A stretch of 64,000 nt of DNA, taken from NCBI GenBank assembly GCA_964628685.1, contig CAZVNM010000001.1, forward strand, positions 609,448 to 673,447, written 5' to 3'. A program made the translations under genes and the position numbers. How positions within the stretch are numbered: position 1 is the stretch's first letter; every line of letters begins with the position of its first letter. This stretch comes from CALMEC01 sp964628685 (GTDB taxonomy: Bacteria > Actinomycetota > Thermoleophilia > Miltoncostaeales > Miltoncostaeaceae). Shown one piece after another: positions 1 through 9,258 of the stretch. Below the pieces are notes generated by a model. It was not told the DNA's origin. It was given only the letters and a program-made list of their open reading frames with translations, and did not search any database.

Positions 1-287
1 CAGGCGCTGCGGTGGGAGGCCGAGCAGGAAGTGCACCCGCCGGCGTCGCCCGCGCAGTGACCGGACGGGTCGGATCGCCTGCGCCCGGATGCGTCGGCCC
101 CGTCCACCCCGGGTACCGGAGTTCATCGCGGGGCGGCCGCCGGGCCGCGTCCGCGCAAACGCCGTTCATGCCCGGGGTCGGACATGCCACCCGCAGGGCG
201 GCCCACGACGCGAACCTCACACCCTCCGATCGCGACCCGGTCCGGTCGGGCTACCATACGTGCCCCATCGCGGATCCAGGAGGCGAC

Positions 288-701
288 ATGGCCAGCCGGT
301 ACGAGCTCAGCATCGACGTGGACGCACCGGCCGACGTGACCTGGTCGATCGTCGGCGATCCCAACGGGGTGCCGCGCTGGTTTCCCAAGTATGTGGAGAG
401 CGCGACCGACGGCGATCACCGCACCCTCACCAACGCCGACGGCGGCGTGCTGGTGGAGCGCATCCTCCTGCGCGACGACGCCGAGCGGCGCTACCGCTAC
501 TCGGTGATCGAGGGCCCACCGCTCGCCCACCACGAGGCCGGCTTCCACGTCCTTCCCCGTGGCGAGCACGGCAGCACCATCCTCTGGGACACCCACGCGG
601 TCTTCCTGGACGCATCCATCGATGCCGAGGAGCGCCTGGCGCCGGCGCAGCGCGACGGCCTCGAGCGTCTGCGTGCGCTGTGCGAGGCCGCCGCCGGCTG
701 A
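288..701 (+). CDS. SRPBCC (START-like) family protein
   Basis: 137 residues. The open frame extends upstream, but the ATG at 288 is chosen because AGGAGG lies 5 bases before it and the protein begins with a typical SRPBCC first strand (MASRYELSIDVDAPADVTW). The family folds into a helix-grip cavity that binds hydrophobic ligands; members include polyketide cyclase/aromatase-like proteins and general lipid-binding proteins. The order of strand, helix with a conserved Trp (DVTWSIV), then a W-F-P-K turn fits the family. The ligand is unknown. It is transcribed alone, with a hairpin terminator between it and the convergent next gene. Family is fairly sure; function is not. Confidence 0.75.
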   Translation: MASRYELSIDVDAPADVTWSIVGDPNGVPRWFPKYVESATDGDHRTLTNADGGVLVERILLRDDAERRYRYSVIEGPPLAHHEAGFHVLPRGEHGSTILWDTHAVFLDASIDAEERLAPAQRDGLERLRALCEAAAG

Positions 702-728
702 AGTTCCCGGCGCTCGGTGGACGGTCCA

Positions 729-765
729 CCGCCGGGGTCGTCCTCACGATCCCCGGCGGTTTCCC
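729..765. terminator. Bidirectional hairpin terminator
   Basis: Perfect inverted repeat CCGCCGGGG / CCCCGGCGG (arms 729-737 and 751-759) followed by TTT, between two convergent genes ending at 701 and 780. Seen directly; termination is inferred. Confidence 0.6.
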
Positions 766-779
766 GCTGCGACCACCGG

Positions 780-3684
780 CTAGGACATCGCGAAGAACCG
801 CTGCGGGCGGTTGCGCCCCATACCCCACGGGTGGGCCGGGGATGCACCGGCCGCGAGCCGCCACGCCACGGTCACGTCGCCGCGCACACGACCCGTCCGC
901 ACCGTGCGACGGACATCGCCGATGGCCGCCGACGTCTGCCGGTTGATCGCCGCCATGATCTGCGCACGTGTGGCACCCACGGGGACCGTGACCCTGATGA
1001 ACGCCCAGCGACTGCGACCCCAGTGGGGGCGATCCTCCCGGTACGTGAGGACGCCGTCGCGCAGGTAGCCCTGGGTGCGGGCGGCCAGACGGGTGGTCGG
1101 GTTGAGATAGCGGTCGACCTGGAACCACATCGACACGAGGGCCGGGTACCTGCCGGTGAGGACCACCGCGGTGGGGTCATCGGCCACGACGACGGTGGGA
1201 CGATTGAACCGCGACCACACCGCACCGTCCGAGCGCAGCAACCTGAACGTGCAGCGCGCGCCCACCTCGAGCCCGTGCACGACGACGGCCCGTCCGCTCC
1301 TGGGAAGCCAGACGGTGCGGACCTCCCGATCACCCGTCGAGGTGACGCATGTCAACCTGACGGGGAAGCGCGCGGCGTCACCGTGCGGGTCGCCGGGGGC
1401 GGGGTCGATGATCCGCATCCGCAGGCTGATCGAACTCTGGCCGGCCGACAGGACCGACGACTCGCGCGTGGCCGGGGGAGCCGGCTGCGCGGGTGGCGCC
1501 GGCGTGGCGGGCGGCGCGGGCGTGGGTGCCGGGTAGGTGTTGGTGAGCACCGCGGCGGCGGGCGTCGGTCCCACCGTCAGTAGTCGGTGCGAACTCGACA
1601 CCGATCGCGCCGTCGGTGTCCAGTTCGACGAACGTGCACGTGGCCCCGACCGGCAGACCGTCGATGGTGACCGCCGAGCCGTCACGCGACAGTTCCACCG
1701 TCCTCACGATCTCCGACGCACCCATCGTGCAGGTCGCCCGCACCGGGAACATGGCGGCGTCGCCCAGAGCGTCGGTCGGATCCGGGTCCACGATCGACTT
1801 CGACAGGCGGACGGCGCCGTACTGGACGACGTCGGTCGTGATCGGTGCCGTGGCGCCCACCTGAACGCCGGTCACCTGCCCCGCGCCCAGATCGTTGACG
1901 AGGACATCGCCGCTCGCGGCACCGGCCGCGGTGGCGGTGATCCCGAGGGTGTCGGACGTTCCGGCCGCCATGCCGGCGTACACGACGTAGACGGCCGTGT
2001 ACGCGCCACCCGGCGGGCAGGCGGCCGTGCCATAGACGCACCAGATGGGGTTGGCAGGATCGACGATCGGATCGCTGGCGTCCCGGGGGATCGTGGTCGG
2101 ATCCGCGGTGGTCACATAGATGGTGGCGGATGACGACATGCCGCTCCGGTCGATGACGACGTCGCGCAGGGGGGCCGCCAGTCGGGTGCCGCGGCCGTCA
2201 CCGTTGTATGGGAGGACGTCGATGAACTCGGCGGTCGCCACCGATGCACCCGCCGCCGGCGGGGTGGTGAACGTCACGGCGCCGTCCGGGCTGACATCCG
2301 AGTCGAGGGAGTCGGTGGGACCGTTGTCCGTGACGCCGGTCACGTCCGGCGTCGTGAAGGACGATCCGGATGCGACGACCCGCACGGTGTACGTCGTGTC
2401 CGACAGCAGGCCCTGGAAGCTGTAGGCGCCCGTGGCGTCGGTCTGGGTCGATGCGATCTGTGTTCCGCCCGTCCAGATGGTCACGGTGACCCCGGCCTCG
2501 GCCGGCTCACCCGCGTCGCGCCTGCCGTCGCGGTTGACGTCGATCCAGACGACGCCCGAGACGCCGACACCGCCGGTGACCGATGCGCTCGCTGCGGCGG
2601 TGGGTCGCAACGCGCTCAGGAGCATGGGGCCGGGGCCCGGCCGACCGGCACCGCCGACCGGGACGACGCCGATGTCGATCGTCGGGTCGTCGGGGTTCGT
2701 GGCACTGTTGGTTCCGGTCGACGGCGTGGTGAACCTGACCCTGAAGTCGGCGTCGATGTCGGAGTCGATGCTGTCGTCCGTCCCCTGATTCGGCACTGTC
2801 GCCGCCCATGCCGCCGGATCGAGCTCCGCCTCGAGGATGTACTCGGTGGACGGCGTCAGATCCGTGAACGAATAGAAGCCGTTCTCGTCGGTGGTCGTGG
2901 TGCCGATCTTGGTGCCGGCCGCATCGAGGAGGGAGATCGTGGCACCGACGAGCGGCGGCTCACCCGGGTCCTGCAGCCCGTTGGCGTTCTCATCGATGAA
3001 GGCGTAATCACCGATCGACACGAGCGACCCGACCGTGATCTCGTCCTGGTCGTCGTTGTCCGTTGGCGTGGCGCGGGTGTCGGTGTCGCGCGTGGGGACC
3101 TCGAGCGGGTTGGTCTCCGGCCCATCCTGCGGCGCGGGTGAGATGTAGGCGACGTTCTTCAGCGTCTGTGACGCGGGCTGCTCGGTGACGGCGAGCGTGA
3201 GCGTGATCTCCGGGCCGGTCGCCCCGGCCGCGAGCGGCGCATCACTCGTCCAGGTGACGCTCGTCGCGCTCTCGGTGACCGTGTACCCGGTCCGTGTCAC
3301 GTCGACGAGCCTCGTCCCCGCCGGGAGAAGGTCGGTGACCGACCAGCCTGCGAGCGCGGCGGACGGCCCGTCGTTTCGGGGCGTCAGCGTGTAGACGACC
3401 GTCTGACCGACGTACGCCGTGGGCGAGAGCCGGGTCTTGGCGAGGCTCAGGTTGTACCGCACGAGCCCCGCGTCGAGGTCGGTCACGCTGACGGGTTGTG
3501 GCACGGTGTCGTTGCGGAACTGCAGGTCCCAGTGGACCGACCCACCCGCCGTGACCTGCCCCACCGCGCCGGACTTCGACTGCGTGACGACCGGGGTGGG
3601 TTCGGCGGCCGCTGCGATCCCGGACGGGACGCAGGCCACCATGAAAAGTGTCGTCGCGACGATCATCAGCTTCCGTGCCGACAT
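780..3684 (-). CDS. Secreted SdrD B-like / DUF5979-like surface protein, frameshifted near the C-terminus
   Basis: Large exported protein. The ATG at 3684 is chosen because GGAGG lies 8 bases upstream and the product starts with a signal peptide (MSARKLMIVATTLFMVACV... ending AAAAEP). After a repeat-type adhesion domain with conserved-repeat strands (about residues 60-190) come two SdrD B-like folds (GDYAFIDENANGLQDPGEP and GVVWIDVNRDGRRDAGEP), each with the Asp-rich calcium-type loop. Two DUF5979-like domains follow (FPVRATCT and FPVRLTCV with GATCTF / GARCTF ends), the second reached only after a shift of reading frame near 1560-1600. The frame starting at 3684 otherwise runs on to 1378 in a meaningless Arg/His-rich tail, while the neighbouring frame continues the expected PTPAAAVLTNTYPAP and runs to 780. 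Either a recent mutation or a sequence error. No sortase LPXTG is visible. Likely a cell-surface or secreted adhesin-like protein; target unknown. Confidence 0.7.
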
Positions 3685-3910
3685 CCGTACCGCCTCCAAA
3701 TCCTGGTGATCCGTGGGGGTTCCGCAAATGGTGCCGCAGACTCCCCCGCATGCCGCCGACAGCGGAGCGATCTGGGGTCGGACGGGGTCCGAGGGTCGGG
3801 ACATCCGTCACCGATTCGTCATGTCGTGGCGACGAGATCTCGGGTGATCCGCCGATCGCCGCAGTGCTGACGACGACGAATCACCCGAGGCCGGGGTCAG
3901 CGACCGTCGG

Positions 3911-6076
3911 TCACATCCCGTGCGGTTTCGGCGACTGCTGCTGGTGGGACGCGACGACCGGGGTGACCGTCTCACCCTCGTGGAATCCCAGGCACTCGTG
4001 CAGACGCCGAAGCGGTGCCGGCGCCCACCAGTTGGCCCGCCCCAGCAGCCCCATGAGGGCGGGCACCAGGAAGGCGCGGACGACGGTCGCGTCGATCAGG
4101 ACCGACAGCGCCGCACCCACGCCCAGCAGCTTGATGAAGACGATCTCCGAGGTGGCGAACGCACCGATGGCGGTCATCAGAAGAAGCGCCGCGGCGGTGA
4201 CGATGCGACCGGTGCGCGCCAACCCGACGGCCACCGCCTCACGATCGGACCGCCCCTGACGCCGCGCCTCCATCACGCGCGCCAGCAGGAACGTGCCGTA
4301 GTCGGTCGACAGGGCGAACGCGATGGCGAAGAGCAGGATCGGCTGGGTCGCCTCAAGCGCCCCCTGCGGCTCGTAGGCGAGGAGACCGGTGAGGTTGCCG
4401 TCCTGGAAGATCAGCACCAGGAGCCCCATCGTCGCGCACACCACAAGCCCGTTCATCAGGACGGCCTTGACCGGCAGCACCACCGATCCGGTCAGCAGGA
4501 AGAGCAGCACCAGGGTGGTGCCCACCAGGATGATGAGCGCCCACGGGATGCGCGCACCCAGCACGTGCTGCTGGTCGAGGAAGCGTGCGGTCTGCCCGCC
4601 CACCATGACGTCCATGCCCGGGTCGAGCGCCCTGATGCCGGTCACCAGGTCCTTGGTGCCCGCATCCAGCTGCGCGCCGGGCCGCGTCACATCGATGCGC
4701 CACACGTCGCCGGACGACACCGCCGGCGACACGCGGGCGGACGGGTCGAGCGTCGCGATGCGCTCACGAAGCGCCTCCACCCGCGCGCCGTCCGCGCGGT
4801 CACCGCGAACGGCGACCAGGATCGGTGCCGAGGTGTCGGCCGGGTAGTCCGCCGCCATGCGGTCGGCCACCTGGCGCGCACTGTGCTGGGTGGGAAGCAC
4901 CGACGCGTCCACCGCGGTGAAGCGTGCGCCCAGGAACGGGAGACCCACCACGATGAGCGCGGTCGCCGTCACCACCGCCACGCGGCCGGGGCGACGCAGC
5001 ACCCATGTGGCCAGCCGGTGCCAGCCGCTTCGCGGCAGCTCGGCCTCGGTCGGCTCACGGCGCACGAAGCGCCGCGGTGTGAGTGCGTCGACGCGCCGGC
5101 CCAGCAGGACGAGCGCGGCCGGCAGTACCGTGAGGGCGACGAGAAGCGCCACCAGCGGCACGACGATCCCGGCGATCGCCATCGACCGCAGGAAGTTCTG
5201 GGGGAAGACGAGCAGCGACGCGAGGGCGGCCGACACCGTGAGCGCGCTGAACACCACCGTGCGACCCGCGTTGCGGACGGTCGCCCGCACCGCCTCGCGC
5301 GTCTCGCGTCCGGCCGCGAGCTCCTCGCGAAAACGCGACACCATCAGCAGGCTGTAGTCCACCGCCAGCCCGAGCCCCAGGCCGGTCACCAGGTTGAGCG
5401 CGAAGACCGAGAGGCTCATCACGCCGGTGTCGATGACGCGCAGCACGAAGAAGGTGCCCATCACCGTCGCACCACCGACCATCACCGGAAGGAGGGCCGC
5501 GACGGGGCTGCGGAAGATCCACAGCGACAACAGCAGCAGGAGCGGGAGCGCGATCAGCTCCGCACGCAGCAGATCGGACTGCACCTGTGCGGCGACCTGC
5601 TTCTGGATGGCCGCTCCACCGCCCATCACCGCATCGGTCCCCCGAAGCGCGACCTCCGCCCGCGACACCACGTCCGCGTCGGTCACGTCGGCGCGGAAGA
5701 GGGCGGGCACGACGGCGGACGACCCGTCCTCGGCGATCGTCCCGGACTGCGCCGAGGGCGCGATCACCTGCGCGACGCCGTCGATCGCGCGCAGGCGGTT
5801 TCGGACGTCGGTGATGGCGCGCTTCCCCGTGGCCGAGTCGGCACCGCCCGGCGTCGGAACGAGGACGACCAGGTCGGGCCATGCGCTTGCCCCGGTGGCC
5901 CGCTCCACCGCGACCCGGGCGGCAGCGCTCTGCGAGCCCGGATCGTCGAAGTCGTCGCCGGCCTTCAGCAGACCGGGGAGGGGACCGCCGATGGCGGCGG
6001 CGATCGCGATGACCAATAGGCCGACGGCGACGACTCGGCCGGCCCGGCGTGTGACGAGGTTCGCAAGGAAGTTCAT
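3911..6076 (-). CDS. MMPL/RND-family membrane transporter
   Basis: 721 residues, typical length for a short MMPL protein. N-terminal helix (VVAVGLLVIAIAAAIGG), a periplasmic domain of about 150 residues, then a block of five to six helices containing the conserved GLGLAVDYSLLMVSRFREE motif; the second half repeats the pattern with ALSTDYGTFLLARVMEARRQG, giving two-fold internal symmetry. The DYS/DYG aspartates belong to the proton-relay segment of RND/MMPL exporters. These proteins export lipids or small hydrophobic molecules using the proton gradient. It is divergent from a TetR gene, and a palindrome lies between the two starts, so drug- or lipid-responsive repression is the natural inference. 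GGAGG precedes the ATG. Confidence 0.88.
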   Translation of the reverse strand: MNFLANLVTRRAGRVVAVGLLVIAIAAAIGGPLPGLLKAGDDFDDPGSQSAAARVAVERATGASAWPDLVVLVPTPGGADSATGKRAITDVRNRLRAIDGVAQVIAPSAQSGTIAEDGSSAVVPALFRADVTDADVVSRAEVALRGTDAVMGGGAAIQKQVAAQVQSDLLRAELIALPLLLLLSLWIFRSPVAALLPVMVGGATVMGTFFVLRVIDTGVMSLSVFALNLVTGLGLGLAVDYSLLMVSRFREELAAGRETREAVRATVRNAGRTVVFSALTVSAALASLLVFPQNFLRSMAIAGIVVPLVALLVALTVLPAALVLLGRRVDALTPRRFVRREPTEAELPRSGWHRLATWVLRRPGRVAVVTATALIVVGLPFLGARFTAVDASVLPTQHSARQVADRMAADYPADTSAPILVAVRGDRADGARVEALRERIATLDPSARVSPAVSSGDVWRIDVTRPGAQLDAGTKDLVTGIRALDPGMDVMVGGQTARFLDQQHVLGARIPWALIILVGTTLVLLFLLTGSVVLPVKAVLMNGLVVCATMGLLVLIFQDGNLTGLLAYEPQGALEATQPILLFAIAFALSTDYGTFLLARVMEARRQGRSDREAVAVGLARTGRIVTAAALLLMTAIGAFATSEIVFIKLLGVGAALSVLIDATVVRAFLVPALMGLLGRANWWAPAPLRRLHECLGFHEGETVTPVVASHQQQSPKPHGM

Positions 6077-6111
6077 CTGAGGGGTCCTCCGAGGACGGAT
6101 GGAGTGAACAG

Positions 6112-6125
6112 CCGTAACCTTACGG
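6112..6125. promoter_or_regulatory. Palindromic operator candidate between MMPL and TetR genes
   Basis: CCGTAA-CC-TTACGG is a perfect 6-bp inverted repeat in the 91-base gap between the MMPL start (6076) and the TetR start. A related sequence, GTTACTTTAC, follows immediately. TetR proteins usually bind such palindromes and repress both themselves and a divergent exporter. Binding is inferred. Confidence 0.5.
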
Positions 6126-6167
6126 TCGTTACTTTACATGCGTTCATTCATCTGTCAAGCTCGGTTC

Positions 6168-6815
6168 ATGCCGATGGAGCGGATCAGCCCGGGACGACCC
6201 CGAAAGCGCGAACGAAATCCCCGTGGGGAGGGGGCCAAGCTGCGCGACGAGCTGATCGGCGCCGCCACCGGGCTCATCACCGAGCACGGGTCGGCCGAGG
6301 CGGTCACCATCCGCGCGGTGGCGCGGCGGGCCGGGGTGACGGCGCCGTCGGTCTACCTTCACTTCACCGACCGGGACGCCCTGCTGCAGGCCGCGGTGGA
6401 GCAGGGCTTCCACGACCTGATCGACGCGGTGGACACCGACATGGCCGCGGCGGGTGAGGACGCATCGCCCGTCCAACGGCTGCGCGGCGGGTGCCGTGGC
6501 TACATGCGATGGGGCATGGAGAACCCGGGCCAGTACCGGGTGGTGTTCGACATCCCCGTGGGACCGTTCGCAGCCGCGACGGCCGATACGGCCGGCGACG
6601 CGCTCAGCACCCTGGTGGACGGCATCGCCGCCTGCCAGGAGGCGGGCCTCGCCACCGTGAAGGACGACCCGTTCATGCTGGCCGCGCTCGTGTGGTCGGC
6701 CATGCACGGGATGGTGATGCTGCGCGGCACCAACGACGGTTTCGCATGGCCGCCCGCCGAGATGATGCTCGACCGGGTGCTGGTGGGCGTGCTGGGACTC
6801 GTCACCCCCGACTGA
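6168..6815 (+). CDS. TetR/AcrR family transcriptional regulator
   Basis: About 215 residues. Basic start (GRPRKRERNPRGEGAKLRDELI) then a classic TetR helix-turn-helix: AVTIRAVARRAGVTAPSVYLHFTDRDALLQAAVEQGF at roughly residues 40-75. The C-terminal half is the helical ligand/dimer domain (TetR_C type; PGQYRVVFDIPVGPF, then LAALVWSAMHGMVMLRG). No clear ribosome site marks the start; ATGs at 6138, 6168 and 6174 are all possible. Its position opposite the MMPL exporter, with a palindrome between, says it most likely controls that exporter. Confidence 0.88.
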   Translation: MPMERISPGRPRKRERNPRGEGAKLRDELIGAATGLITEHGSAEAVTIRAVARRAGVTAPSVYLHFTDRDALLQAAVEQGFHDLIDAVDTDMAAAGEDASPVQRLRGGCRGYMRWGMENPGQYRVVFDIPVGPFAAATADTAGDALSTLVDGIAACQEAGLATVKDDPFMLAALVWSAMHGMVMLRGTNDGFAWPPAEMMLDRVLVGVLGLVTPD

Positions 6816-7023
6816 CCGACCGCGGCCGGCCGGCCCACCGGCCACCGCTCGACGGGACGGCGGTTCGGGGTGGCCCGCGCCCGCCCCCGAGACCCGGTTT
6901 TCCGCCTCATGAGACGCCCGACATCTGCACTGGCGGACGGCGAGCGGGCCGGCCCGGACATCGTCCCGACGAAAAGCGCTCAACTTGCAGGGGGCTTCTG
7001 CCGATAGACCCCTCGAAGGGATG

Positions 7024-7064
7024 GAGCGCGCCGCACACCCCCTCCCCACCGGGGCGGCGCGCTC
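7024..7064 (-). terminator. Hairpin downstream of the phosphatase gene
   Basis: Perfect 11-bp inverted repeat GAGCGCGCCGC / GCGGCGCGCTC (7024-7034, 7054-7064), 9 bases past the stop of the minus-strand phosphatase gene. No T-run, so a stem-only or weak terminator. Confidence 0.5.
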
Positions 7065-7072
7065 TCCCGAAC

Positions 7073-8311
7073 TCAGCCCAGGTAGTGGAGCGTGAGGGCG
7101 ATGATGTCGTCGTTCGGCAGCGCCGCACCCAGCATGCGGGATGCCACGGTGGCGCAGAACACCTCGCCGCCCACCTCCGCCTCCCGCGCGGTCTCGGCCA
7201 CCACCGCGCGCAGCCGCTCAAGGCCGGCGTCGATGGGCTCACCGCGCCGCTCGACGAGGCCGTCGGTGAAGATCAGGAGCCGGGTGCCCGGGTCGAGGCT
7301 CATCACCGCCTCGGGCAGCGACGACGGCGACTCACCGTCCCGTGCGACGCTGGCGCCCAACGGACGGGATCGTCCACCCTCCACCCAGCGGGGCTCGCCG
7401 TCCGGCGGGATGAGAAGCGGCGGCGGATGCCCGGCGCTCGCGATGGCCAGGCGGCCCCTGACCGGGTCGAGCACCGCGCTGCATGCGGTCATGTACTCCA
7501 CGCCATGACGTCCGGCGGCGAAGCGGGCCACGTGCTCCAGCACGGCACCGGGGCCCGCGTCGACGAACGACGCGATGGCGCGGGCCGCCGCCGACATGCG
7601 CCCCATGGCCGCCGCCGCCTCGAGGCCGTGACCGACGACGTCACCCACGATGACGCCGACGGCCTCGCGCTCGGCCCACCAGTAGGTGTCGAACCAGTCC
7701 CCGCCCACGTTCACGATGTCGCTTCCGGCCTCGTAGTGCACATCGATGGCGATGGACGGGTGCTGCACGACGTTGGCGGGCATCAGCGCGCGCTGCAGGC
7801 GCAGCGAGATCTGGTGTTCGCGTTCGGCGAGCCTCCGGTAGCGCTCCTCGCTGGCCTGCAGCTTCATCAGGGCGCGGTGTCGCAGCGTCTCGTCACGGAA
7901 GACGATGCCGAACTGACCGGGTTCGCCGACCGGCATGGTGAACACGTCGAACCACCGCCCCATCGCCTCCGACCCCTGCTGGAACCGCAGCCGCTCACCG
8001 GCGGCGGCCCGCCCGTACGTGCGGATCCATCGGTCCTCCAGGTCGGGCACGAGCTCGAGGGCCGTCCGCCCAACGGCGTTCACCAGACCGGTCATGCGCT
8101 CGAAGTTGCGGTTGACCTCGAGGAAGCGGTAGTCGACGGCCCGGCCTGTGTCGTCGCGGATGATCTCGCAGAGGCAGTAGCCGTCGTCGATCTCGCTGAA
8201 GATCTGTTCGAAGCGATCGACCGGACGTCGTCCGTCGCCGCCAACGGGTTCGCCGGGAGGCGTCGGGTCGTCTGCGAACTCCACGTGCGAATCATGCCCG
8301 GCCGGAGGCAC
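7073..8311 (-). CDS. PAS-domain SpoIIE-type serine/threonine phosphatase
   Basis: 412 residues. An N-terminal PAS-like sensor (about 30-160; CEIIRDDTGRAVDYRFLEVNRNFERMTG), a short linker helix (ASEERYRRLAEREHQISLRLQRALMP) and a PP2C-like SpoIIE domain (about 185-412). Metal-binding and catalytic motifs are visible: GGDWFDTY, GDVVGHG, IFTDGLVE and the final NDDIIAL. In actinobacteria such proteins dephosphorylate anti-anti-sigma factors, releasing stress sigma factors; no partner anti-sigma gene is nearby. The RALMP linker is typical of RsbU-type phosphatases. A GTG could replace the first Met. Confidence 0.88.
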   Translation of the reverse strand: MPPAGHDSHVEFADDPTPPGEPVGGDGRRPVDRFEQIFSEIDDGYCLCEIIRDDTGRAVDYRFLEVNRNFERMTGLVNAVGRTALELVPDLEDRWIRTYGRAAAGERLRFQQGSEAMGRWFDVFTMPVGEPGQFGIVFRDETLRHRALMKLQASEERYRRLAEREHQISLRLQRALMPANVVQHPSIAIDVHYEAGSDIVNVGGDWFDTYWWAEREAVGVIVGDVVGHGLEAAAAMGRMSAAARAIASFVDAGPGAVLEHVARFAAGRHGVEYMTACSAVLDPVRGRLAIASAGHPPPLLIPPDGEPRWVEGGRSRPLGASVARDGESPSSLPEAVMSLDPGTRLLIFTDGLVERRGEPIDAGLERLRAVVAETAREAEVGGEVFCATVASRMLGAALPNDDIIALTLHYLG

Positions 8312-8566
8312 GGGCGGCGCCGTTCATCTGCGACGAATCTCGCACGCGTCGCGCCGTGGAGGTCGGTCGCCACTTCATGTCTGTGCGACATATGGGGACG
8401 ACGCCCCGGGCTCGAGCGGCACGCTCGGCGGTGGGCGTACCCAGCAGGGGGCTCCCGATGTCGAGCGGCGTCGCGCGCCCGCGCCACGCGGTGGCCGATC
8501 GGGGGGCGTGTTGAGCACGAACGCCGACGCGCGCACGGGCTCCGGAGCTTCCTAGCGTCATTGACC

Positions 8567-8707
8567 ATGGACAACTACCCGGAACATCTCAATGACCGCG
8601 GCGGCTTCGACTTCGAGGAGTCGGCCGCTCCCTTCTTCATCGTCCTCGGCGTGTGCTCCCTCATCACGACGATCGCCGTCATCCTCACGGTGATGCTCAT
8701 CGCCTGA
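8567..8707 (+). CDS. Small single-pass membrane protein (46 aa)
   Basis: A soluble acidic start (MDNYPEHLNDRGGFDFEESAA) followed by one strong hydrophobic helix (PFFIVLGVCSLITTIAVILTVMLIA) reaching the C-terminus. No Shine-Dalgarno is visible, but TAGCGT lies at 8553-8558, 8 bases before the ATG, which would suit a leaderless transcript. It sits alone between the phosphatase gene (divergent) and the tRNA. Function unknown; real because of the clean charge/hydrophobic layout, but short. Confidence 0.5.
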   Translation: MDNYPEHLNDRGGFDFEESAAPFFIVLGVCSLITTIAVILTVMLIA

Positions 8708-8990
8708 CGGTCGGACCGCGAGTCCCACCGGAGGTCACATCTCGCTGCTCCCGCCCCTCGTGGCGGTGGTCGAGACCATGGGCGCGGGACGCCGATGGCG
8801 TGAACGGCCGATCCTGTCGGACGTGGTGCCGGTCGATTCATCTGACATCCGCTTCGGATGTGAGGAGCCGATCCCGTGTCGCGAGCCGGTTCCCGCGGCA
8901 CGGCGGCGCCCCGCCGAAACCGCGTCGGCGGCGGTTCGCGCGTCGGCGCGGTGATCGCTATTCTTCGGTGTCGCGCCGAAGCGGCGCCGC
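8708..8990. other. Intergenic stretch before tRNA-Thr
   Basis: 283 bases without a credible gene. It contains one copy of a 27-bp repeat (8822-8848), also found inverted at 48553-48579, and presumably the tRNA promoter; nothing else is clear. Confidence 0.4.
8822..8848 (+). repeat. 27-bp dispersed repeat, copy 1
   Basis: This intergenic stretch (core GCCGGTCGATTCATCTGACA) is identical over 27 bases to the reverse complement of 48553-48579. The flanks differ. Both copies lie in gene-free DNA upstream of a transcription unit. Confidence 0.6.
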
Positions 8991-9063
8991 GCCGACGTAG
9001 CTCAGCTGGTAGAGCACTTCACTCGTAATGAAGGGGTCCGGGGTTCGAGTCCCCGCGTCGGCT
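8991..9063 (+). tRNA. tRNA-Thr (anticodon CGT)
   Basis: 73-nt cloverleaf: acceptor GCCGACG / CGTCGGC, D arm GCTC / GAGC, anticodon stem CTTCA / TGAAG around loop CTCGTAA (anticodon CGT, reads ACG), T arm CGGGG-TTCGAGT-CCCCG, discriminator T. The 3' CCA is not encoded. Its 3' 43 bases serve as the integration site of the adjacent element, and the gene stays intact at this end. Confidence 0.95.
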
Positions 9064-9065
9064 CT
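9021..9065. other. attL: integration core in tRNA-Thr
   Basis: 45 bases from the anticodon loop to two bases past the discriminator are repeated exactly at 18115-18159. The base before the repeat (C here, G at the other end) and the base after it differ, which fixes the limits. tRNA 3' halves are usual sites for tyrosine recombinases, and an integrase gene lies 200 bases inside. Confidence 0.9.
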
Positions 9066-9070
9066 ACGGA

Positions 9071-9095
9071 AACCCCGCGTCTGCGGGGTTTTTTT
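9071..9095 (+). terminator. Intrinsic terminator after tRNA-Thr
   Basis: AACCCCGC-N4-GCGGGGTT followed by TTTTT. A classic rho-independent terminator. It lies inside the element, just beyond attL, so the element brought it. Confidence 0.9.
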
Positions 9096-9140
9096 GTGCC
9101 GTGAGGTTGCCACGGGATGCCGTGAATTGACGCTTACGGC

Positions 9141-9166
9141 GGGCGGTGACACCCTGGTGACACCCT
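9141..9166 (+). repeat. Left arm-type repeat pair of the element
   Basis: Two tandem GGTGACACCCT units preceded by GGGC. The same 26 bases in the same orientation stand at 18026-18051, next to the other end. Placement about 80 bases inside attL fits arm-type integrase sites; binding is inferred. Confidence 0.7.
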
Positions 9167-9258
9167 GACGGCTGGTACCGTCACCCACGGAAAGCCCAAA
9201 TAGAACGCCCTCGCGACGGTTCCAACGTCCGAGGGCACGGCCCACGGGGATCGAGCCC

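Noticed and set aside
3920..6019. Long open frame opposite the MMPL gene (699 codons, +)
   Set aside because: Antisense shadow of a GC-rich gene: high Arg/His/Gly content, no motifs, while the minus strand has a clear MMPL protein.
8991..9063. Minus-strand frame over tRNA-Thr with 'DAGTRTPDPFITSE' type peptide
   Set aside because: This is the well-known false protein made by translating a tRNA; also appears at attR.
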